64,000 bases of DNA from Asterias rubens (Eukaryota > Echinodermata > Asteroidea > Forcipulatida > Asteriidae), in contig NC_047063.1 in assembly GCF_902459465.1 (NCBI RefSeq), positions 18,379,685 to 18,443,684 on the forward strand, read 5' to 3'. A model generated the notes under the pieces. The model worked only from the letters and a program-made list of their open reading frames with translations, ran no database searches and was not told where the DNA came from. Numbering within the stretch: the stretch's first letter is position 1; the number at the start of each line of letters is the position of its first letter. Positions 1 to 12,614 of this stretch are shown here, piece by piece. Made by a program: the position numbers and the translations under genes.

Positions 1-693
1 AGGCCTATCCCTGTCTTTTGTAAACAAAGTGAATTAGTCATAGTGCTGACGCGCCATGCGGAAAGTTATCCAGACTTCTCCTACAACTCTATGAGGTTCG
101 TTCTGCTACCGTCGCTTCCACGAACCTCATACATAGAGTGACATAAACAAAATCCTGTTTGAAGCTTTTTGCACTTCAGTTTATACATTTACAATTACAA
201 ACATGCCGATCGATTATTATAGGTTTCTCTGACTGATCTCGCAAAAATTGTTATTATTTTTGTTTTTTAAAGATCTCTCTATAGTGTTTTCTGTTCTCTC
301 ATTGAGTGTTGCGTTGGTCTAGAAAATCCACTCCCTTATTAGATCCAGTAACTGAAGCGCTGTGCTCTTTTTTTTTCTACGAAATTTGTCATTATCCGTC
401 GTACGACCGATAATGACAAATTTTGAAGAAAAAAAAAGGAGTGTAGCGCCCAAGGTACTGGATCTTCTCACTTATAAAGTCCTGCATAAGTTTTTAACTG
501 TCTTTTTTAAGTGTCTATTTGTTCTGGCATCTTAATCTTGAATACCTTATCTAGGTAGATACATGAGCTATAGACTATAAATGTTGTCACTGTAGTCTCG
601 AGAAAAAACCCCAGTGGTTTTAATAAAACCATTGCATTTGATAAAAAACATAGTGACCACTGTTCCCTCAACCTCTCCCTTTTGATTTTACAG
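1..693 (+). other. UROC1 intron upstream of first visible exon
   Basis: No coding exon is seen. Bases 50-76 carry the end motif CATGCGGAAAGTTATCC of the GGCGCCACCAC MITE family. Bases 80-135 match a repeat seen again near 21415-21485. A compact inverted repeat spans about 343-466, with arms beginning AGATCCAGTAAC and ending GGTACTGGATCT around a self-complementary centre with CGTACGACCG; it looks like a small MITE. Confidence 0.5.
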
Positions 694-3600
694 CTTGCTT
701 TGCAGAATGCTTTGCGATATTTCCCATCGGAGCTCCATGACGTCTTGGCACCAGAGTTTGCTCAAGAATTGAGACAGTATGGCCACATTTACATGTATCG
801 CTTCCGTCCTGACATTGAAATGAGGTACTGTTTTAGGCAAGACTTTATACTCAAACCATTTACATATTTTCAAATGTATATTAGTTTAAGATCATTTCTC
901 CTTAAAGATGTGAAATGTTTAAATTTTTTTGAGTTAATTTATTGGTCATGCCTGGTTTTATATAAAACATGGTTTAAATAACACAATATTATTCATTGCA
1001 AAAAAAGAAAAGAAAAGAAAAGCAGACAGATACTCAAGTTAAAGTGCACTTGATACATTATAAGTTTACTTAACATCCAGAAACAAAACAAATCACACAG
1101 TTCATGAAAAAAGGTGAAGAACTGATGACAAAAGCCGTGGATTTTCACTTTGCATTTACGCATGTATTGTGAGGTCAGACTGGCTCATCAACCATCATAA
1201 AAAAATATAGAAAAAAATTAAAAGATTGTCCACCTTCTTCAAATGTTGGGGAACTTTATTCCCTCAGTGTTGCTAATTTATACTAATGAAAGCATTTGTG
1301 CCTCACACAAATCATATTATTGAAAGCATTGTTATTATTTTGAAATTGACTATTGATTTGCTTTTTATTTCAGGGCTTACCCTATCAATGAGTACCCATG
1401 TAACTCCAGACAAGCTGCCGGCATCATGCATATGATTATGAACAACCTCGACCCAAGGGTGGCTCAGGTTGGAAATTTTCCTTCAAATTGTTTTAAATAA
1501 ACACATATTTTGGTTGTGAGCCCAAAAGCTTTGAGGAGTTAGGTTATGTTATAAAAGGGAACACAGACAGTCATTTTCCAGAAATGTTTACATCTGTCCA
1601 ATTTCCTCCCTGTTTCTTGTTTAGTTTCCTCATGAGTTGGTAACATACGGTGGCAACGGACAAGTCTTTTCCAACTGGGCCCAGGTACTGTATCTTTACA
1701 TTTCAGTGATACTAACTTATTTAGTCAGGGATAAAGAGTATTATTTGGTTTAACCCGTACACCAAGATCTGTAAAAAAGATTCCACAGGCATGTTTCTCG
1801 ATTGGGATTCAAAGCAACGACCTTGGCCTGGGAGCTAGAGGCAGTTCAAATTGCATAAATCAGCTGGTACTGTAACTATGCTAAACTTCGCAATAAAATA
1901 ATATCATTTTGGTTTTCCCCATACACTGATGTCTACTTTAGAAAGGGTAGGTGGGTTGGAATCACACCCTAATAACATACCTGTGATTATTTATCCCGAG
2001 GGTACTGAAAATGTCAGTCAGAGTCAGACCTCGCTGTTTCCCACACTCTTGACTTCTCTACCACATCAAATACAAACTACAAAAGCTAAAACACAGTTCA
2101 GATCTGCTTTTCAATGTGTGTACATGTAGTTTTACCTGTGTTTGTAAATCCGTTTGCATAAATGTTGTGTTAATTATTACTATTATTATTATCACTTTTC
2201 ATTGCGTTATAGTTTCGTCTAGTGATGCATTATCTATCTGAGATGACGGATGACCAGACTTTGGCGCTCTACTCAGGACATCCAATGGGTCTCTTCCCTA
2301 GTCACATCGATGCACCTAGGGTGGTAGTCACTAATGGCATGGTATGAATAATGATACTGGCCTCGATTGGGAAAATCAAATTTTGTGTTAGAAGTTAGCA
2401 ACCCCAGTCACCATGTTAACCGAGCCACAGTAAAATCAAGCGGGCAGCAAAAAATGAGTAAAATTACACCTTGTTGAATTGGTCACATATCACAATTTTC
2501 CTGAACAGCAAAACTCATTAAAAAAAACAAAACACACATTTTGGGAAATCAACATCTTTGCGTTTTTTCGATGTTATCAATAACATAAAAAAAATTCTCC
2601 AAGTTTTGAGTCATAAAAGGTCATAGTTTCATAAGTACACTAATAAGAGCTAGATAATATTAACAGATTTATAGTTTTTACAGTTTTCACGTACAGCCAA
2701 TCTTTGCTTTGTCAAATTTTACACTCAATACATAACAGTGACAAATATAAAGGCTTAATGGGAGACTTTCTGGGACGATAGAGGGCAGCAGACTTACCGG
2801 GTAAATCCATTGTTCTCAGAATTATGCGCATGTTCAGAACTACGTAAACAATGGAAATTTACCCGGTATGTCTGCTGCCACCTAGCGTTGGAAAGTCTCC
2901 TATTGTTTTTGCGTTTTCAGTAGGATATAAAATATATGACCTAGATAAGTAGATTGTACGACCTAGATTGTACGACCTAGATTGTACGACCTAGATTGTA
3001 CGACCTAGATTGTACGACCTAGATTGTACGACCTAGATTGTTCGACCTAGATTGTACGACCTAGATTGTGCATCCATTCAGACCTCAAATAAAGCTCAAT
3101 TAAATACAATATTGTATGGAAAGTAAATTGTAATAATCATTGTGTTTTTATGATTACAGATGGTGCCCAATTATTCATCCCGTGAGAATTACAATCGCCT
3201 CTTTGCTTTAGGTGTTACTATGTAAGTTCTTTATATTTTAAGACTTATCTTTCTCAAGTCAAGTCCCTTTTCTAAGGCACAGTATTTTTTGTTAAATGTC
3301 AGTAAGTGATAACCACAACTTAGGACATTTGTATACGTTTGCTCAGTGGTTCTTTCACTGCCTTCCACTCCTCTTGTGGGTCCCAGTCTGAATCCAAGAC
3401 TAGAGCCTTGCATGTGGATTTGGTGTCGGTCCCTATCTGATTGTGTGTGTGTGTGTTTTCCCCAGCTGGGGTTTCCGTCCCACATCTAGAACTGACATTT
3501 CATCATCATCTTCTCTACTTAGGTTTCTTTAGGCCTCAGGATCACAGTCACTTTGGAGTGTCCCTTGGTTTCAATACAGGCCCCTTCCCTCCTACCCCCT

Positions 3601-6600
3601 TTTGTCTCCCTATTCATTGTTTACCCCTTGTTTTTTCCTGTGCGCTTTCTGACTCTCTCTAATAATTAATTTCCATAATGACTGCTTACGTTACATTTGT
3701 TCATGTTTAATGTGTTGTCATTATATAAGCCTTAAAGAAAGACTCTGCTAGAGGGTCCAAACGTCAGGTCATGAACTATTTTTTGCATAATTTTAAGAAG
3801 AATCAAGTAGAATAATTTTTAAAACTCTTTGAAGTTGATTAAGTGACTGTTTTAAATCTGTTTTCTGTATTTACTGGTCAGGTATGGACAGATGACTGCT
3901 GGTAGCTTCTGTTACATTGGTCCTCAAGGCATCGTACATGGAACAACGGTATAAGAATGTTTACTATTTGGTTTTACTAATGACAGCGATGTGTGTACTG
4001 TAAAGCACTGTTTATGCAGCACTTTCCTGAGTCCAGTGAAAAAAACCTCAAAGGCAATACTCGGGTGGGACTCAACCCACCACCTTTGCAATTCTAGAGC
4101 AATGTCATACCAACTAGACTACCAAGGTCGCCGGTAGCTAGAGGCAGTTTGAATCCTATGTTTAAGCTCAATCAACCATTTAAAAACCTGTACTTGCTTT
4201 CTCTGTTTTCAAACATCAAGTTTTGAACTCGCAGGATGGAAACTACATTTATTTTTTTTTATTGTAAAAAGACTGCAGCATTTCAAGCAAAAATATTTCA
4301 AGGGAAGTTTCTTAGCATGACCATATACCATGTGAAGTTATGTGTAAATCTGTGAACATTTATATTTTTTAAATTATACCAATAAAGTGCACATTGTAGA
4401 TCTACCATTAAAATAATATATTTCTTCTACTCATGACAGATTACCGTCCTGAATGCTGGTCGCCAGCAGCTGGGTACCAGTGATCTGAGAGGTCGGGTCT
4501 TTGTGACCTCTGGCCTAGGAGGAATGAGTGGCGCTCAAGCTAAAGCTGCAGTTATCTGCGGATGCGTTGGAGTCATTGCTGAGATTAGTAAAGAGGCACT
4601 GATGAAGAGATATAAGCAAGGGTAAGGTCTTAAAGGATTTGGCTACCTTTTCAAAATTTTCATAGATTTACATTAAACTTACAGGGTTTGAAGATAATGA
4701 TAGTGGAAAGCTTCCCTTCAAATATTACTTACTGAGGTGCTGTAGTTTTTGAGAAATGAGTAAAACAATGTCATAAAAATACGTTTGTAAATGCTTAAAA
4801 TAATTTTCGTCTCATGAGACGAAAACTATTTTTATGACATTGTTTTACTCATCTCCCAAAAACTACAGCACCTCAGCACGTAGTATTTTTAGGGAAGCTT
4901 TCTACTATCATTATCTTCACACTGTGTAAGTTTAGTGTAAGTTTAGTGGACATTGTGTTTTTTGTCCTTCAAAAGTTACATACACCCTTTAAAGGCACTG
5001 GACACTATTGGGTATTACTCAAAATAATTGTTAGCATAAAAACCTACTTGGTAACGAGCAATGGAGAGCTGTTGGTAGTATAAAACATTGTGAGAAACAG
5101 CTCCCTCTGAAGTAACGTAGTGGATTGATTGACTGATTAATTGGTTGATTGATTGATGGACTGATGATTGATTTTTTCTTTTACTTTTCAAAACAAAACA
5201 GTTTATTCATTTACAAAATATACAGAATTTACAAAAACATAGAAAACTAGAAAATTAAATTAACTTAGCTGTAACAATATAAGGTCGGTACATCTAAATT
5301 AACACTTAAGCAAATACATTAGAACAGCATAGTAGACATGGACGAAAAACAAAATTTCAGAATAAATTTAATGTCATCAGTGATCTGGAATATGTTGCAG
5401 AGATCCCATTATTGATTGATGGATGGATGGCTTGATTGATTGATTGACGAACTTGCTAATTTATTAGTTGACTTAAAATATCTTAATTTTTTGTTTAAGC
5501 TGGTTGATGGAGATAACAGATAATCTTGACATCTGCATTGAAAGAATCAAGTAAGTAAAGTCACATTATTTGTTTATATATATTTATTTATTTATTTATT
5601 TATTTATGAACACATTTTTGTTTTAGATAACTGTTAGAATTATACGTATGATATTACACCATTAATTTGCATAATTGTTAAAACTAAATTGCTCCCCAAT
5701 GTTTGATTCTTGACAGACGAGCTAGAAAGGAGAGGACACCCCTCAGCCTGGGCTACAATGGGAACATAGTGGACATTTGGTAGGTATAATTGATTGCTTT
5801 AAAACAGGTGCAAATTGAACGGGGATCGATACGCATCATAACTATTGATGGTTCCTATTTGTTTTCAAGATTATCGGTACCCCAATCACTCATTTGTCAC
5901 CCTTGTAATGTAAATAAATTTAATTAAAAATTACTATCACATCACAGAAATCCATAACAAATTTCGGTGTGTATATGTGTATAGGATTTGAGCGATGCAT
6001 GGTGAGGTATCAATTTATTTGGTTTGCGGTAACACCATATATATATATTATTACATATAGGAACTATTTTTACTTCTAAATGTACTTTTTCGGCATGCTT
6101 GGCTGTCAGTCCAGTGAATTAACAAACCAGAATATATACCGTAGCAGAGTAGAATTTTCGGAATCAGGAGACTTCTCAGTCCTGGAAAGGACTGTCTTGC
6201 TTATTAACTATACGTGGGCGGAAGGTGGAAAATCAGCCAGGGGTGGGTTTAACAAAGAGTTAAGACTAGTCTTATCTTGAGTTAGGGTGACTTACTCGGT
6301 TTATCTGAGGACTTGCAATACGCTTTTAATATCTCCTAGGACTATTCCTATGTTAGGACTAGTCCTAACTCTTTGTGAAATCGACCCCAGGACTACGACT
6401 TAGATTTAGTGAATCGAGGGGACCTCTCTTGAACGTCACTAATGTCAATGTTTCGACTAGCTTGCTCTATAGTCATCGTCAGGAGACTGAAGAGTGGGAG
6501 AAATGTGGGCCTAAGGTTATTGTAATAAACCGAGACATCTATATTTCAATATGAAATTATATAGACTCTTCCATTTAAATAAAGGGGGATTTTAATTTGA

Positions 6601-9600
6601 TACTGGGCTATTCTATTTTGAAACACAGGGAGCGTGTTGCAGCAGAGTATGACAGTACAGGAGAGTTACTGGTTGATCTAGGATCGGATCAGACCTCTTG
6701 CCATAACCCCTACAATGGAGGCTACTACCCAGTCCAGCTTAGCTTCGATGATGCCAATGTCATGATGGCTGCAGATCCTGCTAGATTCAAGAACCTGGTC
6801 CAGGAAAGGTACCCATTCCGCCCCCCCCCCTAAAAAAAAAAAAATAATAATAATAATAAAAAAAATCCCTTTAAACTTACAATAGGAATTGTTAATCAGA
6901 CATGTTAGTTCAGTAGGTCAGGATTTTCTGAAAACTTAAAATTTTCCCAACTGAGCCATTCATTTTGTAATTTGTAAGTGACACAGCTTGTGTCGTCAGA
7001 TTGCATTTACACATAGTTCTTCATATACAAAAAGAAGAGACATTTTTAGATTTTGAACGCATACACTTTTGTAAGACCTCTTTAATTTTCAAGTAAGAAA
7101 AACCACAAGCTAAACTGACTGGATAAATCTTAAGTATTTTTGGAATGAACAAAGAATGATTGCCAGCACTGAACCAACTGATACATTAGTTTTGTTATTT
7201 GTTTTGGACACAGCTTGCGTCGTCAGATTGCTGCCATCAACAAGCTGTCTGATCGAGGGTTGTATTTCTTTGACTATGGGAATGCCTTCCTGCTAGAGGC
7301 CAGTCGAGCAGGTCGGTTCAAGAGGAATTTTTGTTTTCCTGATTTAAGGTCATCAATTTTGTAGATGTCTTAGTTTTCTTCAGCTGCACTACGCATCTGG
7401 AACTCTCTACCACTTTATCTTAAATCTTGTCAATTCAAATCTCTTCTCAAAACTTATCTGCTCAAAAATTAAACGGCAGTTTAAGAACTCGTCGCTACCC
7501 TTTTATTTCTTTATTAAATTATGATGATTTTTGTAGATGTCTTAGTTTTCTTCAGCTGCACTACGCATCTGGAACTCTCTACCACTTTATCTTAAATCTT
7601 GTCAATTCAAATCTCTTCTCAAAACTTATCTGCTTAAAAATTAAACGGCATGTGATGATATTATTTTCTTGGTAGGTGCTGATGTGATGAAGGAAGGAGA
7701 TCAAACTGGGAATCGGTTCAGATATCCATCATATGTTCAGGATATTATGGGGTAAGAGATAAGCTTTAAATACGCTTAGATCTGTGTTTCTTACTACCCG
7801 AGTGAAAGACGGATCTTCAAAGTTTGAATCAATCTGACTTAGTTTCCTGAGCCCAATTTCATAGAGCTGCTGTAAGCACAAAAATTTGCTTAGCGTGAAA
7901 TTTCTTCCTTGATTTAAACAGGATTACCAACCAAGTTTCCATCTGTTGCATATTGCTTGTTCAACTGGTGTTCAGCTGTTGTTTGCTTATCCGGAAAATC
8001 ACGTGGAAATTTGGTTGGTTAGCAGCTCTATGAAAGTGGGCCCTGTTCATGTTTGTTGTGTTGTCATTTAGCCTACAAGAAAGACGTCTGCTATGGTCAA
8101 AACGTCAGGCCATTAAAAACAACTATTTTTTGCATTTATACCACAGGTCCTTTTGGACGTTGGTAAGTTGTTTGCAACAGCTAATTCTATTTTCTTAATC
8201 TGAATTGCTATGCAAAGATGTCACAATACAAACCACTATGGTAATACTGACAACTCATCTTGAGATGACTTTTAGTGCTTTGTGAATTTGATTCCTGATT
8301 GTTGTCTTTATCTCTACAGCGATATATTTTCTCTTGGCTTTGGTCCTTTCCGATGGGTGTGTACATCGACTGACCCAAATGACCTGGCCACAACGGATGA
8401 CATTGCAACAACTGTCCTGGAGGACTTCATCAATCAAGGAGGTAGGGAAAGTCTCCCTTTCAAATTATCTTGATCTTAATTCAGTTGGTAATGGGTGACT
8501 TTTGGGACGCTAGGTGGCAGCAGACTTACCAGGTAAAATCCATTGTTCTTGGTAATGCGCGCATGCTCAGAACTGCATAAACAATGACAGTTCACCTGGT
8601 AAGTCTGCTGCCACCTAGCGTTCCAAAGTCTCCAATTGCAAGACATCATTCTGTAAGCAAGCAAAGTTTTAAAGATTATATTTTATATAGCGCTGGATGT
8701 GACATTACATCTACATCATAATGCTGTGATTTTTAAGCCTGTTACATTAATAAAAAATTGACCTATTAAAGATCAAATGGCCACTTGTGGTGATAGCAGT
8801 GATAAGGAAAACTATGGCGGGTACAAACTATTTTTATTTCATTTTAGAATTAAAACATCAGTAGGCACTGAGAATGTAAAAACATATCAACTCTTTCTTC
8901 GATGCAAGAGTTACAAACGTTTAAATTAACTTGTCAAGAATTTCTTGTGACTCAACTTTACAAAAAACAATATTTGTAAAATGTTTTGATTTGACTGGAA
9001 CTGATTGATGACTTTATTTGAATTGTCAAGAATTAGCTTCTGGATTTAGAATGTCTTAGATTTGTGAAAATATGAATTGGTTATAACCTGCATTTCTTGT
9101 TTTTGTTTTTCCAGTTCCCGAGACAACCAAGCAACAATACGAAGACAACATTCGCTGGATAAAGGAAGCTAATAAGCATAAGCTGGTAATATCTACTTCC
9201 TATTTACCTCAACCGCTTGTCATTTGCACCCCTGCTCTCTGATAATGAGAGTTGAATGGCATTTTTTAAAATTAAATAATACCCTACAATAGAATACAAA
9301 TTGTCTTTATATATCGTCATTTCATCAATACATGTATCACAGCGGTTTGTGATGATATACAGCAAAAGAAACATGGCAATAATTATACAAAATTGCAAAT
9401 TAAAATCATAAACAACCAAACAATCATTGTCAGAAGAGGTGTGGTTTTAGATGATTCTTGAAAATATGAAGTGAATCAGCAGAGTGCAGAGATTGGGGGA
9501 GACTATTCCTAAGTTTGGGGGAGACTATTCCAAAGTTTAGGGCGACAAAGTTGAAGGTTTTTTTCAGCAGCTGATGCAAGAATTAAGGTTGTGTTTTTTA

Positions 9601-10906
9601 ATTTATGATTGAATTTTATTTATTATTCTTATTATGAGGAACCTTACTATCTCCTCCCTGGTACCCTAAGGTGGTTGGTTCCCAAGCACGCATCCTCTAC
9701 TCCGATCAGCGAGGTCGTATGGCCATCGCAGCCGCTTTTAACCAAGCAGTCAACGATGGCAGGCTACATGGCCCGGTGAACATCAGCAGAGACCATCACG
9801 ACGTCAGCGGGACAGACAGTCCGTTCAGAGAGACTTCAAATATATACGATGGATCTGCCTTTTGTGCAGGTAAAATGGATACATCGTTTAATTGCAACAT
9901 TGCACAAACTTTGTATCTTGATTTTATGCCGTTTCGCACGGAAATGCTCCATCCAAAAATGTTGCATCTCGGCGCAAACTTTTGGGGTTTTTCATCTGGG
10001 CTATTTTAAGCGAGACATTATGGTTTTGACAATTTTAAAACTTACGGGTAACATAAGTGCCGTTTTAGAAGACTGTTCCATAGTGCCGAAACACCATGTT
10101 AAAACATTTGGCTGTTGTGTGTATGCCGAACACTACAGATGTGGTATAGACACTGCAACAAATGATAACTGCAGTACAGCTCTGCAGTGTACAAAGGTTG
10201 CACATCTAATTCATATAAACACTGTTTTTTTTTTATAAAAACATTTTCTGTTTTTTTCCTTGACAGACATGGCAGTCCAGAACGTGATCGGAGATTCATT
10301 CCGAGGTGCTACGTGGGTGGCTCTACACAATGGGGGAGGTGTCGGATGGGGTGAGGTGGTCAACGGAGGCTTTGGTCTGATGCTGGATGGATCAGAGAGG
10401 GCTGGAGAGAGAGCGAAATCCATGCTAGCCTGGGATGTCAGTAATGGGGTAAGTGGGGTGTAGTGTTGGGGTGGGGGTGGATTCTTATAGATTTTTGTGA
10501 CTTCTGTGATTCCTGTAAGATTCTTCAAGGGTTTGTTTTCGTCAACGAAAGAATACTTCCACACGTTCCACACCTCTACTGTTTAATTCATGGGGATTTC
10601 AAGAGTCTTTCAAACTAAATAAATATCCTCAAAACGATTTTACAATCTGAAAGTTCTCTACTGGCCAAAAAGGAAATTGCTAGTCCCATTTTTCAGGATT
10701 TTTGCTTTTCACTTCCTTGCAATCTCGCCCTGATTAATACTCTACTTTTTTGTTCTTAAAATCCCAAGGTGGCCCGTCGGAGCTGGTCAGGCAACACTAA
10801 AGCCCAGGAGACCATCTGCAGAGCCATGCAGGGCAATAATAAGCTGAAGGTGACCCTGCCGCACAATGTCCAGTCTGACGTACTGGAGAGAGCCTTCAGA
10901 GACTAA
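694..10906 (+). CDS. UROC1: Urocanate hydratase (urocanase), 5'-partial, 17 coding exons
   Basis: Converts urocanate to imidazolone propionate, the second step of histidine breakdown, in the cytosol with tightly bound NAD+. Exons by splice sites and frame: 694-824, 1374-1467, 1625-1684, 2213-2341, 3160-3221, 3882-3948, 4440-4621, 5500-5550, 5717-5779, 6629-6808, 7214-7311, 7676-7751, 8320-8441, 9115-9185, 9671-9869, 10267-10448, 10769-10906 (TAA). They join in one frame to 634 residues. Seen: VTYGGNGQVFSNWAQ, GPQGIVHGT, the glycine-rich NAD region TSGLGGMSGAQAKA, DLGSDQTSCHNP, the urocanase signature region FGFGPFRWVCTS carrying the catalytic-type Cys, and DHHDVSGTDSPFRETSN. The first visible residues (LALQNALRYFP) match about residue 42 of the 676-residue human enzyme, so roughly 40 N-terminal codons and the promoter lie upstream of the window. 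No frame breaks, so probably functional. Introns are small and repeat-rich. Confidence 0.97.
2759..2900 (+). mobile_element. GGGAGACTTTC-type MITE, copy 1
   Basis: A 142-bp palindromic element with inverted ends GGGAGACTTTC/GAAAGTCTCC and inner arms containing GGCAGCAGAC/GTCTGCTGCC. By eye it differs from the copy at 38979-39120 at one base. A more diverged copy lies at 8490-8641 in UROC1 intron 13. Confidence 0.85.
2939..3070 (+). repeat. 14-bp minisatellite in UROC1 intron 4
   Basis: About nine head-to-tail copies of GACCTAGATTGTAC with few changes, ending about 90 bases before exon 5 (3160). Confidence 0.9.
3972..4158 (-). mobile_element. tRNA-derived SINE (GGTAAAACC-tail type)
   Basis: Read on the minus strand it has an A-box-like GGTAGTCTAGTTGGTATGAC, a B-box-like GGTTGAGTCCCACC and a shared 3' body ending near a GTAAAACCAAA motif. 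Related copies: about 1747-1852, 14165-14360 and 24170-24255 (minus), 53565-53725 and 62790-62905 (plus). The copies differ by many changes and none is an intact tRNA gene. Confidence 0.65.
4634..4988 (+). mobile_element. TTAA-type MITE (AGGATTTGGCTACC ends)
   Basis: Long palindrome in UROC1 intron 7, with a centre around CTCATGAGACGAAAA, flanked by TTAA at 4630-4633 and 4989-4992. It begins only 8 bases after the donor GTAAG at 4622-4626. Partial relatives lie at about 47080-47220 and 48168-48350 in RPN1 introns. Confidence 0.75.
4993..5115 (+). mobile_element. TTAA-type MITE family A (GGCACTGGACAC ends), 5' part
   Basis: The first about 120 bases of family A (ACTCAAAATAATTGTTAGC, GAGAAACAGCTCCCTCTGAA), sharing its TTAA (4989-4992) with the preceding element. 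The rest is replaced by a TTGATTGA-rich low-complexity tract to 5170. Confidence 0.75.
6239..6389 (+). mobile_element. GGGGTYGATTTCAC / TAGGACTAGTCCTA palindromic MITE
   Basis: Ends GGGGTGGGTTTAACAAAGAG and, inverted, CTCTTTGTGAAATCGACCCC. It is inserted in a larger repeat whose intact version (AAAATCGGCCGGGACTACTA) is at about 25330. Other copies: about 27622-27797 and 27797-27900, 58970-59097, 63554-63645. Confidence 0.75.
7357..7650 (+). mobile_element. Duplicated CR1/L2-like LINE 3' ORF fragment in UROC1 intron 11
   Basis: Two copies of a 122-bp segment (7357-7478 and 7529-7650), 172 bases apart, differing at one base. Each translates from the + strand to IWNSLPLYLKSCQFKSLLKT, the typical end of a CR1/L2-type LINE reverse-transcriptase ORF. 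No other part of the ORF is present. Confidence 0.7.
7848..8043 (+). mobile_element. GCCCAATTTCATAGAGCTGC-type palindromic MITE
   Basis: Inverted ends GCCCAATTTCATAGAGCTGC and GCAGCTCTATGAAAGTGGGC. Further copies: 24826-25070, 29127-29325, 46604-46755, 54004-54200 and 63360-63472. Several lie in introns of MFSD3, MRPL2, RPN1 and IPO9. Confidence 0.75.
8490..8641 (+). mobile_element. GGGAGACTTTC-type MITE, diverged copy
   Basis: Same palindromic plan as the 142-bp copies (GGCAGCAGACTTACC and GTCTGCTGCCACCTAGCG) with several substitutions; lies 50 bases after the exon 13 donor. Confidence 0.75.
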
Positions 10907-12235
10907 ACCAGACTGACACAATCTCCTCTACATCCATCCCTCTACATTAGCATCAAAACTAGGGCAACATTTCAGGGGGGCACAAGGGGGAGTGGGGAGG
11001 CACCATTTTTCTTTGGGGGCCCCTTTCGGCAATTAAAACTGTAGTTTCCGTACACTGGACACTATTACTCAAAATAATGATTTGCATAAAAACTGACTTG
11101 GTGATGAACAATGGAGAGTTGTTGATAGTATAAAACATTGTGAGAAACGGCTCCCTCTGAAGTACAGTGTAACCTAGTTTTTGAGAAAAAGGTAATCACT
11201 CAAATCATAAAAAACATCAGGTCTGAAGCCTTTTATTATGTGCCTCCTTCACGTTAGGCCACTAATTAACATCCACCCCTAGATTGAGGCCTCTAAAGTG
11301 CCACTTTATTTTATTTAGAGCAGAAAATGGGGGTTATATTGGGGAAAACAACTGTTGTTCTTAATTGGGGATGGGGAGAGGATGTCTTTGTATTCACCAA
11401 TAAGAATATTCAATTTTTTTCTTTATTTCATATTATTTATGATTGGACCTTACTTAGGGCGGTCTGATTGGTGTGTATTGGTTATCTTTCCTTGTCTTCC
11501 ACCTCTAGAACCCCGCTTCAAATCCCACGGGGGGCACCATGTGGATTGGGTTTTCAGATTAAAGGTTTTTAATTTTCAGGTAGCCACTAGTCTCTTCCTT
11601 TGACCAATAGTCTATGTGGTGATAGGTACATGTAAATGTATTTAAAGGATAAAACTGTGCCGGCTTAGTATTATATAGTTTCTGAAATTCAACAGTTTGG
11701 TTTGGGACGGATGCCATTATTTGAATCGTTCTAACGTTGGTGATAATGAAATTTAATGGTTTGCTCAGTAGTTTTACTTTATATCCTGCACTGAAATAAG
11801 AAATGTATAAAACACAAATAGAGGTAGAGATATTCTGGGTTTAGTTCATGGAGTGTGACTTCATTTTTTTATTGACTTTTTCAAGAGTTAAAACTAACAA
11901 TAATGTCTGTTTAAAAAACAATGTTATGTCAGAACGGCAAAGTCTAGCTGCATATCTCTTGGTTACTTTTTCAGATTTTCAATCAAAGCCTGTTATGTTA
12001 CTTTATTGATTCTTTCTCACAAGCTGTAAATTCTTCCGATATAAAGTAACTATGGAAGGAAAGCACTGCCTTAAATTCACAGACTCTGGAGTCTTGGGTT
12101 CAAATCCCAACCAAGCAGCCTGTGGATTTTGTTTCTGCAGGCAGGATTTGGAACACTTGAGTTTGAAATAGGGACAAATACGGTTCTTCTGCATCCCTAA
12201 TCCAACAAAGTCATTACAGAGTAGGACGAGCTGCT

Positions 12236-12614
12236 GCAGTGGACACTATTGGTAATTACTCAAAATAATTATTAGCATAAAACTTTACTTGGTAATGAGT
12301 AATGGGGAAAGGTTGGGGGTATAAAACATTGTGAGAAACGGCTCCCTCTGAAGTGACATAGTTTTCGAGAAAGAAGTATTTTTCCACGAATTTGATTTCG
12401 AGACCTCAAGTTTAGAGTTTGAGGTCATGAAATCAACCATCTAAAAGCACACAACTTCGTGTGACAAGGGTGTTTTTTCTTTCATTATTATCTCGCACTC
12501 TTCGACGACCGATTGAGCTCAAATTTTCACAGGTTTGTTATTTTATGTATATGTTGAGATACACCAAGTGAGAAGACTGGTCTTTGACAATTACCAATAG
12601 TGCCCAGGTCTTTA
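12236..12614 (+). mobile_element. TTAA-type MITE family A, full-length
   Basis: Ends GTGGACACTATTGGTAATT and, inverted, AATTACCAATAGTGCCC. Inside are a GAGACCTCAAGTTTAGA/TTTGAGGTC hairpin and the common CGACGACCGATTGAGC segment. Other copies: 14888-15191 (truncated), 28251-28417, 28418-28799, 30172-30554, 38436-38744, 42732-43119, 45027-45351. The last two have clean TTAA on both sides. Confidence 0.85.
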
